Source: Nocardia cerradoensis NBRC 101014 (GTDB taxonomy: Bacteria > Actinomycetota > Actinomycetes > Mycobacteriales > Mycobacteriaceae). From it: 64,000 nucleotides of DNA. Position 1 is the stretch's first letter. Each line of letters starts with the position of its first letter. Below are positions 52,163 to 63,870 of this stretch, one piece after another. The position numbers and the translations under genes are program-made. Location of the stretch: the NCBI RefSeq assembly GCF_000308535.1, contig NZ_BAFW01000002.1:1-64000 (forward strand), given 5' to 3'. Under the pieces are notes generated by a model that made no database searches, was not told where the DNA came from, and worked only from the letters and a program-made list of their open reading frames with translations.

Positions 52163-53151
52163 ACGCGCGACGTCGTTCCGGATATGCCGGGGGCGGTCGC
52201 GGCCGCAACCGGCGTCCGGGTTGTCTGCTGTTCGTGCTGATCGCGGTCCTGGTGGCGATCCTGGCGCTGGTTCTGTGGTTCGTGCTCGCGGGCCGGTTGC
52301 ACGTCCCGAAGCCGGGACCGTCGAAGCCGGGTAAACCCACCAGTCAGCCGGCGTCCTGCCCGGATGTGCAGTTACTGGCGATTCCCGGCACCTGGGAGTC
52401 GAACAGCAACGACGATCCGCACGATCCGACGGCCAATCCGGCGTCGTTGATGCTGCATGTGACCAACCCCGTGCGGCAGCAGTTCCCGGAGTCCCGGCTC
52501 GACGTCTACACCGTTCCCTACGTCGCGCAATTCTCGAATCCGATCGCGATTCCGCCGGACGGTCAGTCGTCCTACAACAACAGCCGGTCCGAGGGCACCC
52601 AGCGGGCGCTGGCGGAACTGACCGATATGTCGAAGAACTGCCCGCTCACCAACTATGTGATCGCCGGATTCTCCCAGGGCGCCGTGATCGCCGGTGATAT
52701 CGCGGCTCAGATCGGCGCCGGGCAGGGGCCGGTCGCCGCCGACCGGGTTCTCGGCGTCACGCTGATCGCCGACGGCCGTCGCGTGAACGGACCCGGGCAG
52801 GCCGGTGAGATCGGGGTCTCCCCGCCCGGCGTGGGCGCGGAGGTCGCGCTGAAGGGCCTGTCCGTTCCGGGCATCACGATGACCGGGCCGCGCGGCGGAT
52901 TCGGTGCGCTGGCCGGGCGCACCAACACCATCTGCGCTCCCGGGGACCTGATCTGCGATGCCCCGCCGCAGGCGCTGAATCCGCTGAATATCGTGCCCAG
53001 CCTGATGACCCTGGTGCATGCCGTCGGCAATCCGGTGCACAGCCTCTACAACACTTTCCAGGTGGACGATCAGGGCACCACCGCCACCCAGTGGGCGGCC
53101 GCCTGGGCCGAGGGTCTGATCAAGGACGCCCCCCACCCGCCGCACAGCTGA
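52159..53151 (+). CDS. Mycolate-layer cutinase-like esterase (Rv3802c-like)
   Basis: A 330-residue membrane-anchored cutinase. After an Arg-rich head comes one membrane segment (about 22-44), a Pro/Lys linker, then the alpha/beta hydrolase fold: Ser172 in 'AGFSQGAVIAG', Asp267 in 'DLICDAP', His294 in 'NPVHSLYN', and Cys pairs around 67/161 and 259/266. Rv3802c is an essential phospholipase/thioesterase linked with mycolate synthesis; gene order is the same here. The GTG overlaps the DUF732 stop. No ribosome site needs to be assumed, since coupling is direct. Confidence 0.92.
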   Translation: MNARRRSGYAGGGRGRNRRPGCLLFVLIAVLVAILALVLWFVLAGRLHVPKPGPSKPGKPTSQPASCPDVQLLAIPGTWESNSNDDPHDPTANPASLMLHVTNPVRQQFPESRLDVYTVPYVAQFSNPIAIPPDGQSSYNNSRSEGTQRALAELTDMSKNCPLTNYVIAGFSQGAVIAGDIAAQIGAGQGPVAADRVLGVTLIADGRRVNGPGQAGEIGVSPPGVGAEVALKGLSVPGITMTGPRGGFGALAGRTNTICAPGDLICDAPPQALNPLNIVPSLMTLVHAVGNPVHSLYNTFQVDDQGTTATQWAAAWAEGLIKDAPHPPHS

Positions 53152-53289
53152 CAACCAGCGGTGACCGCGGTCGCCGGAGGTCCCGGAAAAAAAGTAAACC
53201 CGAGGGTCACTCAGATTTTGGTGAAGGCTGTAAAGTGCAGCGATGATCGCGCCACAGCGCACATCCGCACAGCCAGGAGCAGAGAGTTC

Positions 53290-54324
53290 ATGACAGAAGC
53301 CGCCGCCGCCGGCGCGACCAGCGGTGTCGAGATGACAGCGCTGGGTGTTCCGGCGCGCGCGTTCCGATTCGCTGCTGCAGGTGAGGGAAATCAGCAGGAG
53401 GGCGGTGCGCGGAAATTCGTCAAGCTCGCCCAGCAGGCCGAGGAATACGGATACGACTCCTTCGCGATTCCGGACCACCTCGGCCCCCAGGTCGGCCCGA
53501 TCGCCGCACTCGGCGCGCTCGCCGTGGCCACCGACCGCATCCGGATCGGAACCTCGGTGCTGGCCAACGGTTTCCGGCATCCGGTGGTGCTGGCCAAGGA
53601 CGCCGCGACGATCGATGTGCTCTCGCGCGGACGGCTCGAACTCGGCGTCGGCGCGGGCTGGATCAAGAGCGAATTCGACGCCGCCGGTCTGCCCTACGAA
53701 TCGCCGGGCGTGCGATTGGAGAAGCTGGACGAGGCGCTGACCATTCTCGATGTGCTCCTGCGCGGGCAGGAATGCCATTTCGAGGGCAAGCACTATCAGG
53801 TCCGTGGCATCAAGGGAACGCCGCGGCCGCGGCAGGGTCCCCGTCCGCCGCTGGTGACCGGTGGTGGCGGCCCCAAGATGTTGCGGCTGGCCGCCAAGCA
53901 CGCCGACATCATCTCGGTGGTGCCGCGCACGACCAAGACCGGTAAAGGCCTGTTGTCGGGAATCACCCTCGAGAAGACCATCGAGAAGGTGAATCTCATC
54001 AAGGAGGCCGCCGGGGACCGGTTCCCCGAGATCGAACTCAACTGGACCGTCACCGCCGTCGTGATCACCGACGATCGCGAGCGCACCGCGGAGATGGCGT
54101 TGGCCGCCCTCGACAAGGGCTTGCACCCGGATCTCGAGGTCGACGTCCAGCTGTCGGTGGAAGACATCCTGAATTCGCCCTATGTGGCCATCGGCACATT
54201 CGAGGAGATCGCCGAGCAGATCCGTAACGTGCGGCGATTGACATCGATGTCCTATGTCGGAGTGTTTCCGACCCAGATGGATGCTTTCGCACCGGTGATC
54301 CCCTTGCTGCGAGAGGAGCCGTAG
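53290..54324 (+). CDS. LLM-class F420-dependent oxidoreductase
   Basis: A 344-residue TIM-barrel protein of the luciferase-like family, resembling the TIGR03621 (MSMEG_2516-type) group: 'RKFVKLAQQAEEYGYDSFAIPDHLGPQ', 'RIRIGTSVLANGFRHPVVLAKDAATIDVLSRGRLELGVGAGW', and 'PPLVTGGGGPKMLRLAAKHAD'. It is expected to use coenzyme F420; the substrate is unknown. The ATG at 53290 follows AGGAGCAGAG. A TAAAGT motif at 53231-53236 may be its -10. It lies between the cutinase and fadD32. Confidence 0.85.
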   Translation: MTEAAAAGATSGVEMTALGVPARAFRFAAAGEGNQQEGGARKFVKLAQQAEEYGYDSFAIPDHLGPQVGPIAALGALAVATDRIRIGTSVLANGFRHPVVLAKDAATIDVLSRGRLELGVGAGWIKSEFDAAGLPYESPGVRLEKLDEALTILDVLLRGQECHFEGKHYQVRGIKGTPRPRQGPRPPLVTGGGGPKMLRLAAKHADIISVVPRTTKTGKGLLSGITLEKTIEKVNLIKEAAGDRFPEIELNWTVTAVVITDDRERTAEMALAALDKGLHPDLEVDVQLSVEDILNSPYVAIGTFEEIAEQIRNVRRLTSMSYVGVFPTQMDAFAPVIPLLREEP

Positions 54325-54566
54325 CGAGTCGCCACCGTGCAAGCCGGGGAATCGTTCGGCTCGCTCCGGAGACCGCTTCGGGGCCTGCTCTGTAACATGT
54401 CCCTGGCTCGAGTACATCTAGCCGATAGGTGGTCACCGCGCAGACCACCGGAAAAAGCTGCAGGCAAGCTCTCGCACCACAGAGCGCCCGCGGGTGAAAG
54501 AGAGTCGGGGCCTCACAGGTAACAGCGGCCATGTCGCCGTGCTGCGTGTGCCTCGGAGGAGAAGGA

Positions 54567-56489
54567 ATGACGGACGAGACTTTCGACGATTACCTGGACG
54601 AAACCGGGAACATCAGAATTCCCGAGGGCCGCACCCTGGTCGATTACGTCGAGAAGCACACCCGCAACGATGCGAACGATCTTGCGTATCGCTATATCGA
54701 CTACTCCCGCGAGCGCGACGGGGAGTACCAGGACCTGACCTGGAAGGAATTCGGCGTCCGGCTGCGCGCGGTGGCCGCTCGCCTGCAACAGGTGACCAAA
54801 CCGGGCGACCGGGTGGCGATTCTGGCGCCGCAGGGCCTGGACTATGTGATCTCCTTCTTCGCCGCCATCTACGCCGGCACCATCGCCGTGCCGCTGTTCG
54901 ATCCGGACGAGCCGGGCCACACCGACCGGCTGCACGCCGTACTGGGCGACTGCAAGCCGTCGGCGATTCTGACCGCCAGCTCCTCGGCCGCCGGCGTGCG
55001 CCAGTTCTTCCGGCCGCTGCCGGCCGCGCAGCGTCCGCGCATCATCGCCGTCGACGCTGTGCCCGACACCCTCGGCGAGTCCTGGGTGCGGCCGGATCTG
55101 GCCGTCGACGACATCGCCTACCTGCAGTACACCTCGGGTTCGACCCGGACCCCGGCCGGTGTGGAGATCACCCACCGGGCGGTCGGCACCAACCTGCTGC
55201 AGATGGTCAACGCCATCAACCTGGACTGGAATTCGCGCGGTGTCACCTGGCTGCCGCTGTACCACGACATGGGCCTGCTGTGCGTGATCCTGCCGGCCAT
55301 CGGCGGCAAGTACATCACCATCATGTCGCCGAGCGCCTTCGTCCGGCGCCCGGGCCGCTGGATCTCCGAGCTCGCCGCGGTATCCGACGGCGCCGGCACC
55401 TTCGCCGCCGCGCCGAACTTCGCCTTCGAGCACGCCGCGGCGCGCGGTCTGCCGAAGAACGGCGAAACGCTGGATCTGTCGAACGTGATCGGCCTGATCA
55501 ACGGCAGTGAGCCGGTGACCACCTCGTCGATGAAGAAGTTCAACGAGGCGTTCGCCCCTTACGGGCTGCCGAAGACCGCGATCAAGCCCTGCTACGGCAT
55601 GGCCGAGGCGACGCTGTTCGTCTCTGCGACGCGGGCCGAGGACGAGGCCAAGGTCATCTACGTCGACCGCAACGAGCTCAACGCCGGACGCGTGGTGAAG
55701 GTCGACCAGGGCGCGCCGAACGCCATCGCGCAGGTGAGCTGTGGCTACATCGCGCTGTCGCAGTGGGCCGCGATCGTCGACCCGGAATCGATCGACGACC
55801 CCGCGGGCGCGCAGGAGCTGCCCGAGGGCCGCGTCGGCGAAATCTGGTTGCACGGCAACAACATCGGCATCGGGTACTGGGGTCGCGAAGAGGAAACTCG
55901 CAAGACCTTCAAGAACCTGCTGACCAATCGCCAGGCCGAGGGCTCGCACGCCGCGGGCACCCCCGACGACGCGATCTGGCTGCGCACCGGCGACTACGGC
56001 GTCTACGTCGACGGCGAGCTGTACATCACCGGCCGCGTCAAGGACCTGGTGATCGTCGACGGCCGCAACCACTACCCGCAGGACCTGGAGTTCTCCGCGC
56101 AGGAGGCCAGCAAGATGCTGCGCCCGGGCTTCATCGCGGCGTTCTCGGTGCCGGCGAATCAGCTGCCGGCCGAGGTCTTCGCCGCCGACAGCCACGCCGG
56201 TCTGAAGTACGACGCCGACGACGCCTCCGAGCAGCTGGTGATCGTGGCCGAGCGGGGGCCGGGCGCACACAAGGCCGACCCGCAGCCGATCGCCGACGCG
56301 GTGCGCGGTGCGCTGTCGCAGCGGCATGGCGTGACCGTGCGCGATGTGCTGCTGGTGCCCGCGGGTTCGATTCCGCGTACCTCGAGCGGCAAACTGGCGC
56401 GCCGGGCGTGCCGGGCCGCCTATCTGGAGGGCACGCTGCGCGGTGGCTATCAGCAGCAGGCCTTCCCCGACGCACCGGACGAAGAGTAA
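54567..56489 (+). CDS. fadD32: Long-chain fatty acyl-AMP ligase FadD32
   Basis: Activates the meromycolic acid as acyl-AMP and loads it on the N-terminal ACP of Pks13. A 640-residue enzyme of the acyl-AMP ligase branch: P-loop '[16 protein letters not shown]', 'LPLYHDMGL', 'NGSEPV', 'GMAEATL' and the C-terminal '[11 protein letters not shown]'. Length is close to Rv3801c. The ATG at 54567 has GGAGGAGAAGGA directly upstream, the best ribosome site in the window. 242 bp of upstream sequence (54325-54566) must hold a promoter; a GATAGGT block is the only candidate seen. Confidence 0.97.
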   Translation: MTDETFDDYLDETGNIRIPEGRTLVDYVEKHTRNDANDLAYRYIDYSRERDGEYQDLTWKEFGVRLRAVAARLQQVTKPGDRVAILAPQGLDYVISFFAAIYAGTIAVPLFDPDEPGHTDRLHAVLGDCKPSAILTASSSAAGVRQFFRPLPAAQRPRIIAVDAVPDTLGESWVRPDLAVDDIAYLQYTSGSTRTPAGVEITHRAVGTNLLQMVNAINLDWNSRGVTWLPLYHDMGLLCVILPAIGGKYITIMSPSAFVRRPGRWISELAAVSDGAGTFAAAPNFAFEHAAARGLPKNGETLDLSNVIGLINGSEPVTTSSMKKFNEAFAPYGLPKTAIKPCYGMAEATLFVSATRAEDEAKVIYVDRNELNAGRVVKVDQGAPNAIAQVSCGYIALSQWAAIVDPESIDDPAGAQELPEGRVGEIWLHGNNIGIGYWGREEETRKTFKNLLTNRQAEGSHAAGTPDDAIWLRTGDYGVYVDGELYITGRVKDLVIVDGRNHYPQDLEFSAQEASKMLRPGFIAAFSVPANQLPAEVFAADSHAGLKYDADDASEQLVIVAERGPGAHKADPQPIADAVRGALSQRHGVTVRDVLLVPAGSIPRTSSGKLARRACRAAYLEGTLRGGYQQQAFPDAPDEE

Positions 56490-56733
56490 GTCGTGCTCCC
56501 GGTGATTTCCCACCGTGCCGAGATCGGGGTTTCTCGTCGCCCCGGCCGGTTCGTTGGTCGCTGTGACGTGCCCGTTCGACGGGCCGCCCGGCATCCGGCG
56601 GCGGTGCGGAATTCACCGGGTGACGCGCGCTGCGTGGCGAGTTGTCCACAACCCGCCACTTATCCACATGACGGCGAATCGGCTGTCAATCCCCGCCCGC
56701 GCAACATTCGCACACAGGTAGCTTGAGGAATTG

Positions 56734-59700
56734 ATGGCTGACAACGAGGGCACCCAGACGACGGAAACCAGTGGCGTCACCGCCGCCGAGACCACCGGCG
56801 ACGCGAACGCCGAGGTGGAGCAGACCACTGCGACCGGACAGAGTGTGACCGAGCCGGGCGGTGTGGCGAAATCCGGCGGCACCACCGATATGTCGGTGGC
56901 CGAACTGCGCGAGTGGCTGCAGCGCTGGGTCGCCGACGCCACCGGCCAGCCGGTGGAGCAGATCACGGTGGACCGGCCGATGGAGGAATTCGGCCTGGCC
57001 TCCCGTGACGCCATCGCCCTGGGCGGTGATATCGAAGAGCTCACCGGCGTACTGCTGAACGCGACGATCGTGTATCAGCATCCGACGATCGCGGCGCTCG
57101 CCGAGCGGATCATCAACGGTGAGCCGGAGACGCCGGAAGAGGCCGCGGACGACGCCTTCTACACCGCCGGATATCAGCCGGGGGCGGCGCACGATATCGC
57201 CATCGTCGGTCTCTCCACCCGCCTGCCCGGGGCCGGCGATACGCCGGAGTCGACCTGGGACTTCCTGATCAACCGGGGTGACGGCATCCGGGACCTGCCC
57301 GAGGGGCGGTGGTCGGAATTCCTGGCCGATCCGGATATCGCGGCGGCCGTCGAGAACGGCAATACGCTCGGCGGCTACCTCGACCAGGACGTGATCAAGG
57401 GCTTCGACGCGGAATTCTTCGCGATGTCGCCCGTCGAGGTCGAGCGTGTCGACCCGCAGCAGCGGCTCATGATGGAGCTGACCTGGGAAGCGTTGGAGCA
57501 CGCGCGAATTCCGGCGAATACCCTCAAGGGCGAATCGGTCGGCGTGTTCATCGGTACCTCGACCAACGATTTCTCGTTGATCGCCGCACTGGGACTGGGC
57601 AAGTCGGACACCGACGCGCCGGCCTCGGCCGACGCCTATGCCCTCACCGGCGGCTCCACCGCGATCGTCGCCAACCGGGTGTCGTACTTCTACGACTTCC
57701 GCGGTCCTTCGGTAGCCGTGGACACCGCGTGCTCGTCCACCCTGGTGGCGGTGCACGACGCGGTGCGCGCCCTGCGCAACGGCGACGCCGACGTGGCGCT
57801 GGCCGGTGGTGTCAACATGCTGCTGGCCCCCGCGATCACGCTCGGATTCGATTCCATCGGCGCGGTCGCGAAAGACGGCCACATCAAAGCGTTCTCATCC
57901 GACGCCGACGGCATGGTCCGCAGTGAAGGCGCCGGCATGGTGGTGCTCAAGCGCCTGGCCGACGCCGAACGCGATGGGGACCGCATTCTCGCGGTGGTGA
58001 AGGGGACTGCCGTCAACTCCGACGGTCGGTCCAACGGTATCGTCGCCCCGAATCCGGACGCCCAGGTCGATGTGCTGCGCCGCGCCTACCGGGATGCGGG
58101 TATCGCGCCCTCGACGGTCGACTACATCGAGGCGCACGGCACCGGTACCCCGATCGGTGATCCGATCGAGGCCGACGCGCTCGGCCGGGTGATCGGCCGT
58201 GGGCGCGAAGACGACAAGCCGGTGCTGCTGGGTTCGGCGAAGACCAACTTCGGACATCTCGAATCCGGCGCCGGAGCCGCCGCCCTGGCCAAGGTGATTC
58301 TGGCGTTGCAGCACAACGTCATTCCGCCGAATATCGGCTACGCGGGTCCGAGCCCCTTCATCCCGTTCGATCAGGCGCACCTGAAGGTCGTCGACGAGCC
58401 CACCGAATTCCCGCGCTACAGCGGTACCGCCACCATCGGCGTCTCCGGATTCGGATTCGGTGGGACCAACGCGCACGTGGTCATCCAGGAGTACGTCCCG
58501 GCCGCTGCCGCCGAGGCGAAAGATGCTGCCGCGCAGGGCGCTTCGGCCGACGCCGAGACGCTCGACGCCGAACTCGACAACGAGGCGACCGATGTGCTCG
58601 CCGGCGCCGAGGCCATCGTCGAGGGCAGCGATCCGCTGGCCGCCCCGGAGCCCGTCGCCGAGGTGGCCGAGTGGACGCAGGAACGCACCGAGCCGCTGCC
58701 GGTGATCCTGCCGGTGTCGGCCTATCTGCCCTCGCGCCGTCGCCGGGCCGCGAGCGATCTGGCCGACTGGCTGGAATCCGAAGCGGGACAGGCGACTCCG
58801 CTCGAAGATGTGGCGCGGTCGCTGGCCAAGCGCAACCACGGGCGTTCGCGCGGCGTGGTGCTGGCCAAGACCCATGAGGAGGCCGTGGCCGGATTGCGGG
58901 CCATCGCCGCCGGTAAGCCGGGCGCGGGCGTATTCACCGCCGATTCCCCGGCCGCCCAGGGCCCGATGTGGGTGCTGGCCGGATTCGGCTCGCACCACCG
59001 GAAGATGGGTAAGCAGCTCTACCTGGAGAATTCGATCTTCGCCCGGACCGTGGACGAGGTCGACGAGCTGGTTGTCGACGAGGCCGGATATTCGGTCAAG
59101 GAGATGATCCTCGACGACGCCCAGGACTGGGATGTGGGCACCTCGCAGGTCGGCGTGTTCACCATCCAGCTCGGTCTGGCCGCGCTGCTGCGTGCGCACG
59201 GAGCCGAACCGCATGGCGTGGTGGGGCATTCGCAGGGTGAGGCAGCCGGTGCGTACATCTCCGGTGGTCTGCCGCTCGAGGACGCGGTGCGCGTGATCTG
59301 CGCGCGGTCGCGGCTGATGGGCGAGGGCGAGCAGATGATCACCGACGACCAGGTGCGCAATATGGCCCTGGTCGAATACAGCGCCGAAGATATCGAGAAG
59401 GTGCTGCCGGAGTACCCGGATCTCGAGGTCGCGGTATACGCCGCGCCGACCAACACCGTGATCGGCGGCCCGCCCGATCAGGTGCACGCGATCGTGGCGC
59501 GCGCCGAAGCCGAGGGCAAATTCGCGCGAGTGCTGCAGACCCGCGGCGCCGGGCACACCTCGCAGATGGATCCACTGCTGGGCGAGCTCGCCGCGGAGCT
59601 GGCCGGCATCGAGCCGACCAAGGTGACCACGGATCTCTACTCGACCGTGCACAAGGCGACCGTGTACAAGGCCGGGTCGGACCCGGTGCACGATGTCGAC

Positions 59701-62127
59701 TACTGGGTGACCAATATGCGCGGCTCGGTGTATTTCACCAACGCGATCCGCCGCGCGGTCGACGCCGGCATCACCACCTACCTGGAACTGGCGCCGAATT
59801 CCGTTGCGCTCATGCAGGTGATGGGCACGACCTTCGCCGCCGGTGTGCACAACGCGGCTCTGATCCCCACGCTCAAGCGCAAGGAGGACGAGGCCGCGGG
59901 CGTCATCTCCGCGCTGGCCCAGCTGTATGTGCAGGGTCATCCGGTCGACCTGGTCTCGCTGCTGCCCGCCGGTGACTACGCCGACGTGCCGCGAACCGCC
60001 TTCCTGCGCAAGGAATACTGGCCCAAGGTCAGCATCGCGACGGGTTCGGGCAGTGGCCGCGCGCCCGGTGCGCACGTGGCGTTGCCCGACGGCCGCCACG
60101 CCTGGGAGGTGTCGGCCGCGGCCGTCACCGATCTGGCCGGCCTGGTGAACGCCGCTGCGGCGCAGGTGTTGTCGGAGGTGGCGCTGGGGGCGACCGTCGC
60201 GCATTCCCCGCTGCCGGCATCCGGCACCCTCACCACGACACTGACCCCGCATCCGGGCGGAGCATCGGTCCAGGTTCACGTCCGCGAGGGCACTGCGTTC
60301 CGGCTGCTGTTCGATGCGGTGGTGACCGCGAGCGCGCCGTCCACCAACGGAACCCCGGCACCCGCCGTCCAGCCCGCTCCCGCCCCCGCCGAAACCGGCA
60401 GCGGCACAGCCGATCTCGTCGTCGCGGAGAGTTTCGGCGACCGCTGGGATCCGAACGGTACGCAGACCGTCGAGGAGCGACTGGCGACCATCGCCGCGGA
60501 ATCCATGGGTTATGCCGTGGAGGACCTGCCGATGGAGATCCCGCTGATGGAGCTGGGTCTCGACTCACTGATGGCGATGCGGATCAAGAACCGCGTCGAA
60601 TACGAATTCGACATCCCGTCGCTGCAGGTCTCCGCGGTCCGCGATGCCAGCCTCAACGAGGTGGGCAAGGTGCTGCGCTACGCCATCGAGCACCGCGACG
60701 AGGTTGCCGCGATGGCGGAAAAGCAAGCCGCCGAGGGTGGTTCGCTCACCGTGGACGACAACTTCGTCGCGGCCGCGCGGGCCGCGATGGAGGCCGGTGA
60801 AGATCCGGCCGCGGTTGTGCAGCAGCAGGTGGCTGCCGCCCCCGCCGGAACCGCCGGTGCGGTGGCGGACGTGGCCGATGCGGATCAGAAGGCAAGCGCC
60901 ACGGCAGATTCGGCGAGCGAGGTCGCCGAGCCGGCAGGTGGGGGTGCCGACGCGAAGGACGGGGCTGCTACCGCGCAGGCGGCGGCCGTGTTCGGTGGCG
61001 GCCAAGGCGCGGGCACCAAGGAGCCGGAATCGGATGTGCCTCCGCGTGATGCGGCCGAGCGGTTGACCTTCGCCGCGTGGGCGATGGTGACCGGTAAGTC
61101 GGCCGGTGGCATCTTCAACACGCTGCCGATCCTCGACGAGGACACCGCGGAGAAATTGGCCGCGCGGCTGTCGGACCGGGTCGGCAGCACCGTCGACGTC
61201 GACGATGTGCTCGACTGCGAGACGATCGAACAGCTGTCGGATATCGTTCGGCGACACCAGGATTCGGCCACGGAGGTCGAGGGCTTCATCCGCCCGCTGC
61301 GGCCGCGGCCCGAGGGCTCGACCGCGATCCCGATCTTCGTCTTCCACCCCTCGGGCGGTAATACGCTGGTGTACGAGCCGTTGCTCAAGCGGCTGCCGGA
61401 GGGCACTCCGATGTACGGCTTCGAGCGGATCGAGGGTTCGATTCCCGAGCGGGCCCGCGAATACGCCGCCGAAATCCGCAAGATCTTCCCCTCCGGTCCG
61501 TACGTCCTCTACGGGTGGTCGCTGGGTGCGGTGTTCGCGCTGCAGGTCGCCCAGATCATGCGTGCCGAGGGCGACGACGTCCGGCTCGTCGGTCTGATCG
61601 ACCTGGCGATCCCGGTGGAGGACGAGGATTCCTCGCCGGAGGGCCGTCGCGCCCGGATCGAGCGGTTCCAGGCGTTCGCGCAGAAGACCTACGGCATCGA
61701 GGGTCAGCTCGACGACGAGATGTTGCAGGAACTCGCGGACGCCTCCGACGAAGAGCAGTACGAGATCATCATGAGCCTGCTCAAGTTCGCGGACGTCAAG
61801 ATCCCCGGCGGTGTGCTGGAGCATCAGCGCACCTCATGGCTCGATGGCCGCGATCTGCAGAAGGCGCAGCCGTCGCACTACGAGGGCGATGTGACGCTCT
61901 ATCTCGCCGACCGCTATCACGACGGCATCATCGAACTCGAGCCTCGTTTCGCCGATCGGCAACCGAACGGCGGATGGGATGGTTACATCCCCAACCTGGA
62001 AGTCATCCACATCCCGGGTGACCACCTCCAGATCATCGATGAACCGCGCGTCGCGCAGATCGGTGCCGACCTCACCCGGAAACTGGCCGCGATCTCCGAC
62101 GATGCACCCGGGAAGGGAGAGCAGTGA
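56734..62127 (+). CDS. pks13: Polyketide synthase Pks13 (mycolic acid condensase)
   Basis: Condenses the meromycolyl chain with a carboxylated alpha-chain to make the mycolate precursor. 1797 residues with all expected domains: N-terminal ACP (Ser90 in 'FGLASRDAI'), ketosynthase (Cys333 in 'VDTACSSTL'), acyltransferase (Ser833 in 'GHSQGEAAG'), C-terminal ACP (Ser1278 in 'LGLDSLMAM') and thioesterase (Ser1596 in 'YGWSLGAVF', His1764). There is no reductase or dehydratase, as in Rv3800c. An acidic Thr/Glu-rich extension of about 50 residues precedes the first ACP. The ATG at 56734 follows GAGGAA. The stop overlaps accD4 (GTGA). Confidence 0.97.
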   Translation: MADNEGTQTTETSGVTAAETTGDANAEVEQTTATGQSVTEPGGVAKSGGTTDMSVAELREWLQRWVADATGQPVEQITVDRPMEEFGLASRDAIALGGDIEELTGVLLNATIVYQHPTIAALAERIINGEPETPEEAADDAFYTAGYQPGAAHDIAIVGLSTRLPGAGDTPESTWDFLINRGDGIRDLPEGRWSEFLADPDIAAAVENGNTLGGYLDQDVIKGFDAEFFAMSPVEVERVDPQQRLMMELTWEALEHARIPANTLKGESVGVFIGTSTNDFSLIAALGLGKSDTDAPASADAYALTGGSTAIVANRVSYFYDFRGPSVAVDTACSSTLVAVHDAVRALRNGDADVALAGGVNMLLAPAITLGFDSIGAVAKDGHIKAFSSDADGMVRSEGAGMVVLKRLADAERDGDRILAVVKGTAVNSDGRSNGIVAPNPDAQVDVLRRAYRDAGIAPSTVDYIEAHGTGTPIGDPIEADALGRVIGRGREDDKPVLLGSAKTNFGHLESGAGAAALAKVILALQHNVIPPNIGYAGPSPFIPFDQAHLKVVDEPTEFPRYSGTATIGVSGFGFGGTNAHVVIQEYVPAAAAEAKDAAAQGASADAETLDAELDNEATDVLAGAEAIVEGSDPLAAPEPVAEVAEWTQERTEPLPVILPVSAYLPSRRRRAASDLADWLESEAGQATPLEDVARSLAKRNHGRSRGVVLAKTHEEAVAGLRAIAAGKPGAGVFTADSPAAQGPMWVLAGFGSHHRKMGKQLYLENSIFARTVDEVDELVVDEAGYSVKEMILDDAQDWDVGTSQVGVFTIQLGLAALLRAHGAEPHGVVGHSQGEAAGAYISGGLPLEDAVRVICARSRLMGEGEQMITDDQVRNMALVEYSAEDIEKVLPEYPDLEVAVYAAPTNTVIGGPPDQVHAIVARAEAEGKFARVLQTRGAGHTSQMDPLLGELAAELAGIEPTKVTTDLYSTVHKATVYKAGSDPVHDVDYWVTNMRGSVYFTNAIRRAVDAGITTYLELAPNSVALMQVMGTTFAAGVHNAALIPTLKRKEDEAAGVISALAQLYVQGHPVDLVSLLPAGDYADVPRTAFLRKEYWPKVSIATGSGSGRAPGAHVALPDGRHAWEVSAAAVTDLAGLVNAAAAQVLSEVALGATVAHSPLPASGTLTTTLTPHPGGASVQVHVREGTAFRLLFDAVVTASAPSTNGTPAPAVQPAPAPAETGSGTADLVVAESFGDRWDPNGTQTVEERLATIAAESMGYAVEDLPMEIPLMELGLDSLMAMRIKNRVEYEFDIPSLQVSAVRDASLNEVGKVLRYAIEHRDEVAAMAEKQAAEGGSLTVDDNFVAAARAAMEAGEDPAAVVQQQVAAAPAGTAGAVADVADADQKASATADSASEVAEPAGGGADAKDGAATAQAAAVFGGGQGAGTKEPESDVPPRDAAERLTFAAWAMVTGKSAGGIFNTLPILDEDTAEKLAARLSDRVGSTVDVDDVLDCETIEQLSDIVRRHQDSATEVEGFIRPLRPRPEGSTAIPIFVFHPSGGNTLVYEPLLKRLPEGTPMYGFERIEGSIPERAREYAAEIRKIFPSGPYVLYGWSLGAVFALQVAQIMRAEGDDVRLVGLIDLAIPVEDEDSSPEGRRARIERFQAFAQKTYGIEGQLDDEMLQELADASDEEQYEIIMSLLKFADVKIPGGVLEHQRTSWLDGRDLQKAQPSHYEGDVTLYLADRYHDGIIELEPRFADRQPNGGWDGYIPNLEVIHIPGDHLQIIDEPRVAQIGADLTRKLAAISDDAPGKGEQ

Positions 62128-63668
62128 GTACGACCGCCGAGAGGCTTGCCGACCTGCGGAAGAAGCTGGAACTCGCGCAGGAGCCGGCCGGCGAAGCGGG
62201 GGTGGCCAAGCGGGCCAAGAAGGGTATTCCCTCGCCGCGCGAGCGGATCAACATGCTGCTGGACCCGGGAACCTTCGTGGAAATCGGTGCGCTGGTACGC
62301 AATCCGGCGGACAAGAACTCCCTCTACAGCGACGGTGTGGTCACCGGCCACGGGTTGGTGGAGGGCCGCCCGGTGGCGGTGTTCTCCCATGACCAGACCG
62401 TGTACGGCGGCACGGTCGGCGAGATGTTCGGCCAGAAGGTCGCCTCGCTCATGCGCTTCGCCGCCAAGATGGGCTGCCCGCTGGTCGGCATCAACGACTC
62501 CGGTGGCGCGCGTGTGCAGGAGGCCGTGACCTCGCTGCGCTGGTACGGCGAGATGGCGATCGCCATGGAAGCACTCTCGGGTGCGGTGCCGATGGTGTCG
62601 CTGATCCTCGGCAACTGTGCCGCGGGTGCGGTGTATCAGCCGATCTGCACCGATGTCGTCATCGCGACCGAATCCGCGCACATGTTCGTCACCGGCCCGC
62701 AGATCACGCGCGAGGCCACCGGTGAGGACGTGACCGCCGACGAACTGGGCGGCGCCTACCGGCAGGCCGACTGGGGCAATATCCACCACGTCGCCAAGGA
62801 CGAGAAGGCGGCGTTCGAGTGGGCGCGTGAATATCTGAGCTTCCTGCCCTCCAGCTGCCAGGAGGAACCGCCGATCGTCAATCCGGGCCTCGAGCCCGAG
62901 ATCACCGAGACCGATCTGGAACTGAACACCTTCGTTCCGGACTCCGACAACGCCAGCTACGACATGCACGAGGTGTTGCTGCGGATCTTCGACGACGGCG
63001 GATTCCACGAGGTCGGGTCGGATATGGCCCGCAACATCATCACCGGATTCGCCCGGGTGGACGGCCGGTCGGTCGGCGTGGTCGCCAACCAGCCGATGTA
63101 TCTGGCGGGTGCGCTCGACGCCAAGGCGTCCGACAAGGCCTCGCACTTCGTCCGGATGTGCGACGCGTTCGAGATTCCCCTGGTGCTGGTCGTGGATACG
63201 CCCGGCTTCATGCCCGGTCTGGAGCAGGAGCGGGCCGGCGTCATCAAACGCGGCGGTCGCTTCCTGTTCTCCTTCGTGGAGGCGTCGGTGCCGAAGGTCA
63301 CCGTCGTGGTGCGCAAGGCCTACGGCGGCGGCTGGGCGGTCATGGGGTCCAAGGCCCTCGGCGCGGATGTGTACTTCGCCTGGCCGACGGCCCGGATCGC
63401 CGTGATGGGTGCGGAGCAGGCGGTCGGCCTGGTCGGCCGTCGTCAGCTCGAGGCGGCGCCGGAGGATCAGCGCGAGGCCATCCGCAAACAGATGATCGAC
63501 TTCTACAACGCGACCGCCGCCACCCCGTGGCCCGCGGCCGAACGCGGCTATATCGATGCGGTCATCGAACCCTCGGCGACCCGCTTGGAGATCCGCAAGG
63601 CGCTCACGCTGCTGCGCGACAAGCGCCTGCAGCGCAACCCGCGCAAGCACCACTTGCTGCCGCTGTAA
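62124..63668 (+). CDS. accD4: Acyl-CoA carboxylase beta subunit AccD4
   Basis: Carboxyltransferase subunit that carboxylates the C24-26 acyl-CoA extender used by Pks13, with AccA3, AccD5 and AccE as partners in related species. A 514-residue carboxyltransferase with two crotonase-like halves: '[19 protein letters not shown]', '[13 protein letters not shown]', '[11 protein letters not shown]' and the C-terminal '[27 protein letters not shown]', '[14 protein letters not shown]'. The GTG start overlaps the pks13 stop by 4 bp, so both are translated together. Corresponds to Rv3799c. Confidence 0.96.
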   Translation: MSTTAERLADLRKKLELAQEPAGEAGVAKRAKKGIPSPRERINMLLDPGTFVEIGALVRNPADKNSLYSDGVVTGHGLVEGRPVAVFSHDQTVYGGTVGEMFGQKVASLMRFAAKMGCPLVGINDSGGARVQEAVTSLRWYGEMAIAMEALSGAVPMVSLILGNCAAGAVYQPICTDVVIATESAHMFVTGPQITREATGEDVTADELGGAYRQADWGNIHHVAKDEKAAFEWAREYLSFLPSSCQEEPPIVNPGLEPEITETDLELNTFVPDSDNASYDMHEVLLRIFDDGGFHEVGSDMARNIITGFARVDGRSVGVVANQPMYLAGALDAKASDKASHFVRMCDAFEIPLVLVVDTPGFMPGLEQERAGVIKRGGRFLFSFVEASVPKVTVVVRKAYGGGWAVMGSKALGADVYFAWPTARIAVMGAEQAVGLVGRRQLEAAPEDQREAIRKQMIDFYNATAATPWPAAERGYIDAVIEPSATRLEIRKALTLLRDKRLQRNPRKHHLLPL

Positions 63669-63685
63669 CCGCGCCATCGCCACCG

Positions 63686-63723
63686 ACGCCGGCCTCCGCA
63701 TCATTGTCGATCGAGGCCGGCGT
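63686..63723 (+). terminator. Terminator of the fadD32-pks13-accD4 unit
   Basis: 11-bp perfect arms ACGCCGGCCTC and GAGGCCGGCGT around a 16-nt loop, 18 nt after the accD4 stop. Confidence 0.6.
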
Positions 63724-63870
63724 TCGTGTCGGTACAGCGTCGCACCGCGACTGCCGGACCGCGGCGTCGTGCCTGCGCGTTGCTGCGGTTACGCCTGGTT
63801 GAACGCCGGGTAGCGCGTGTCTTTCGTGGAATCGCCCGGTCGGCGGGCCGCCATATGAGAGCCTTCAGCT

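Noticed and set aside
57895..60279. Open minus-strand frame of 794 codons opposite pks13
   Set aside because: Antisense shadow within the KS-AT region of Pks13.
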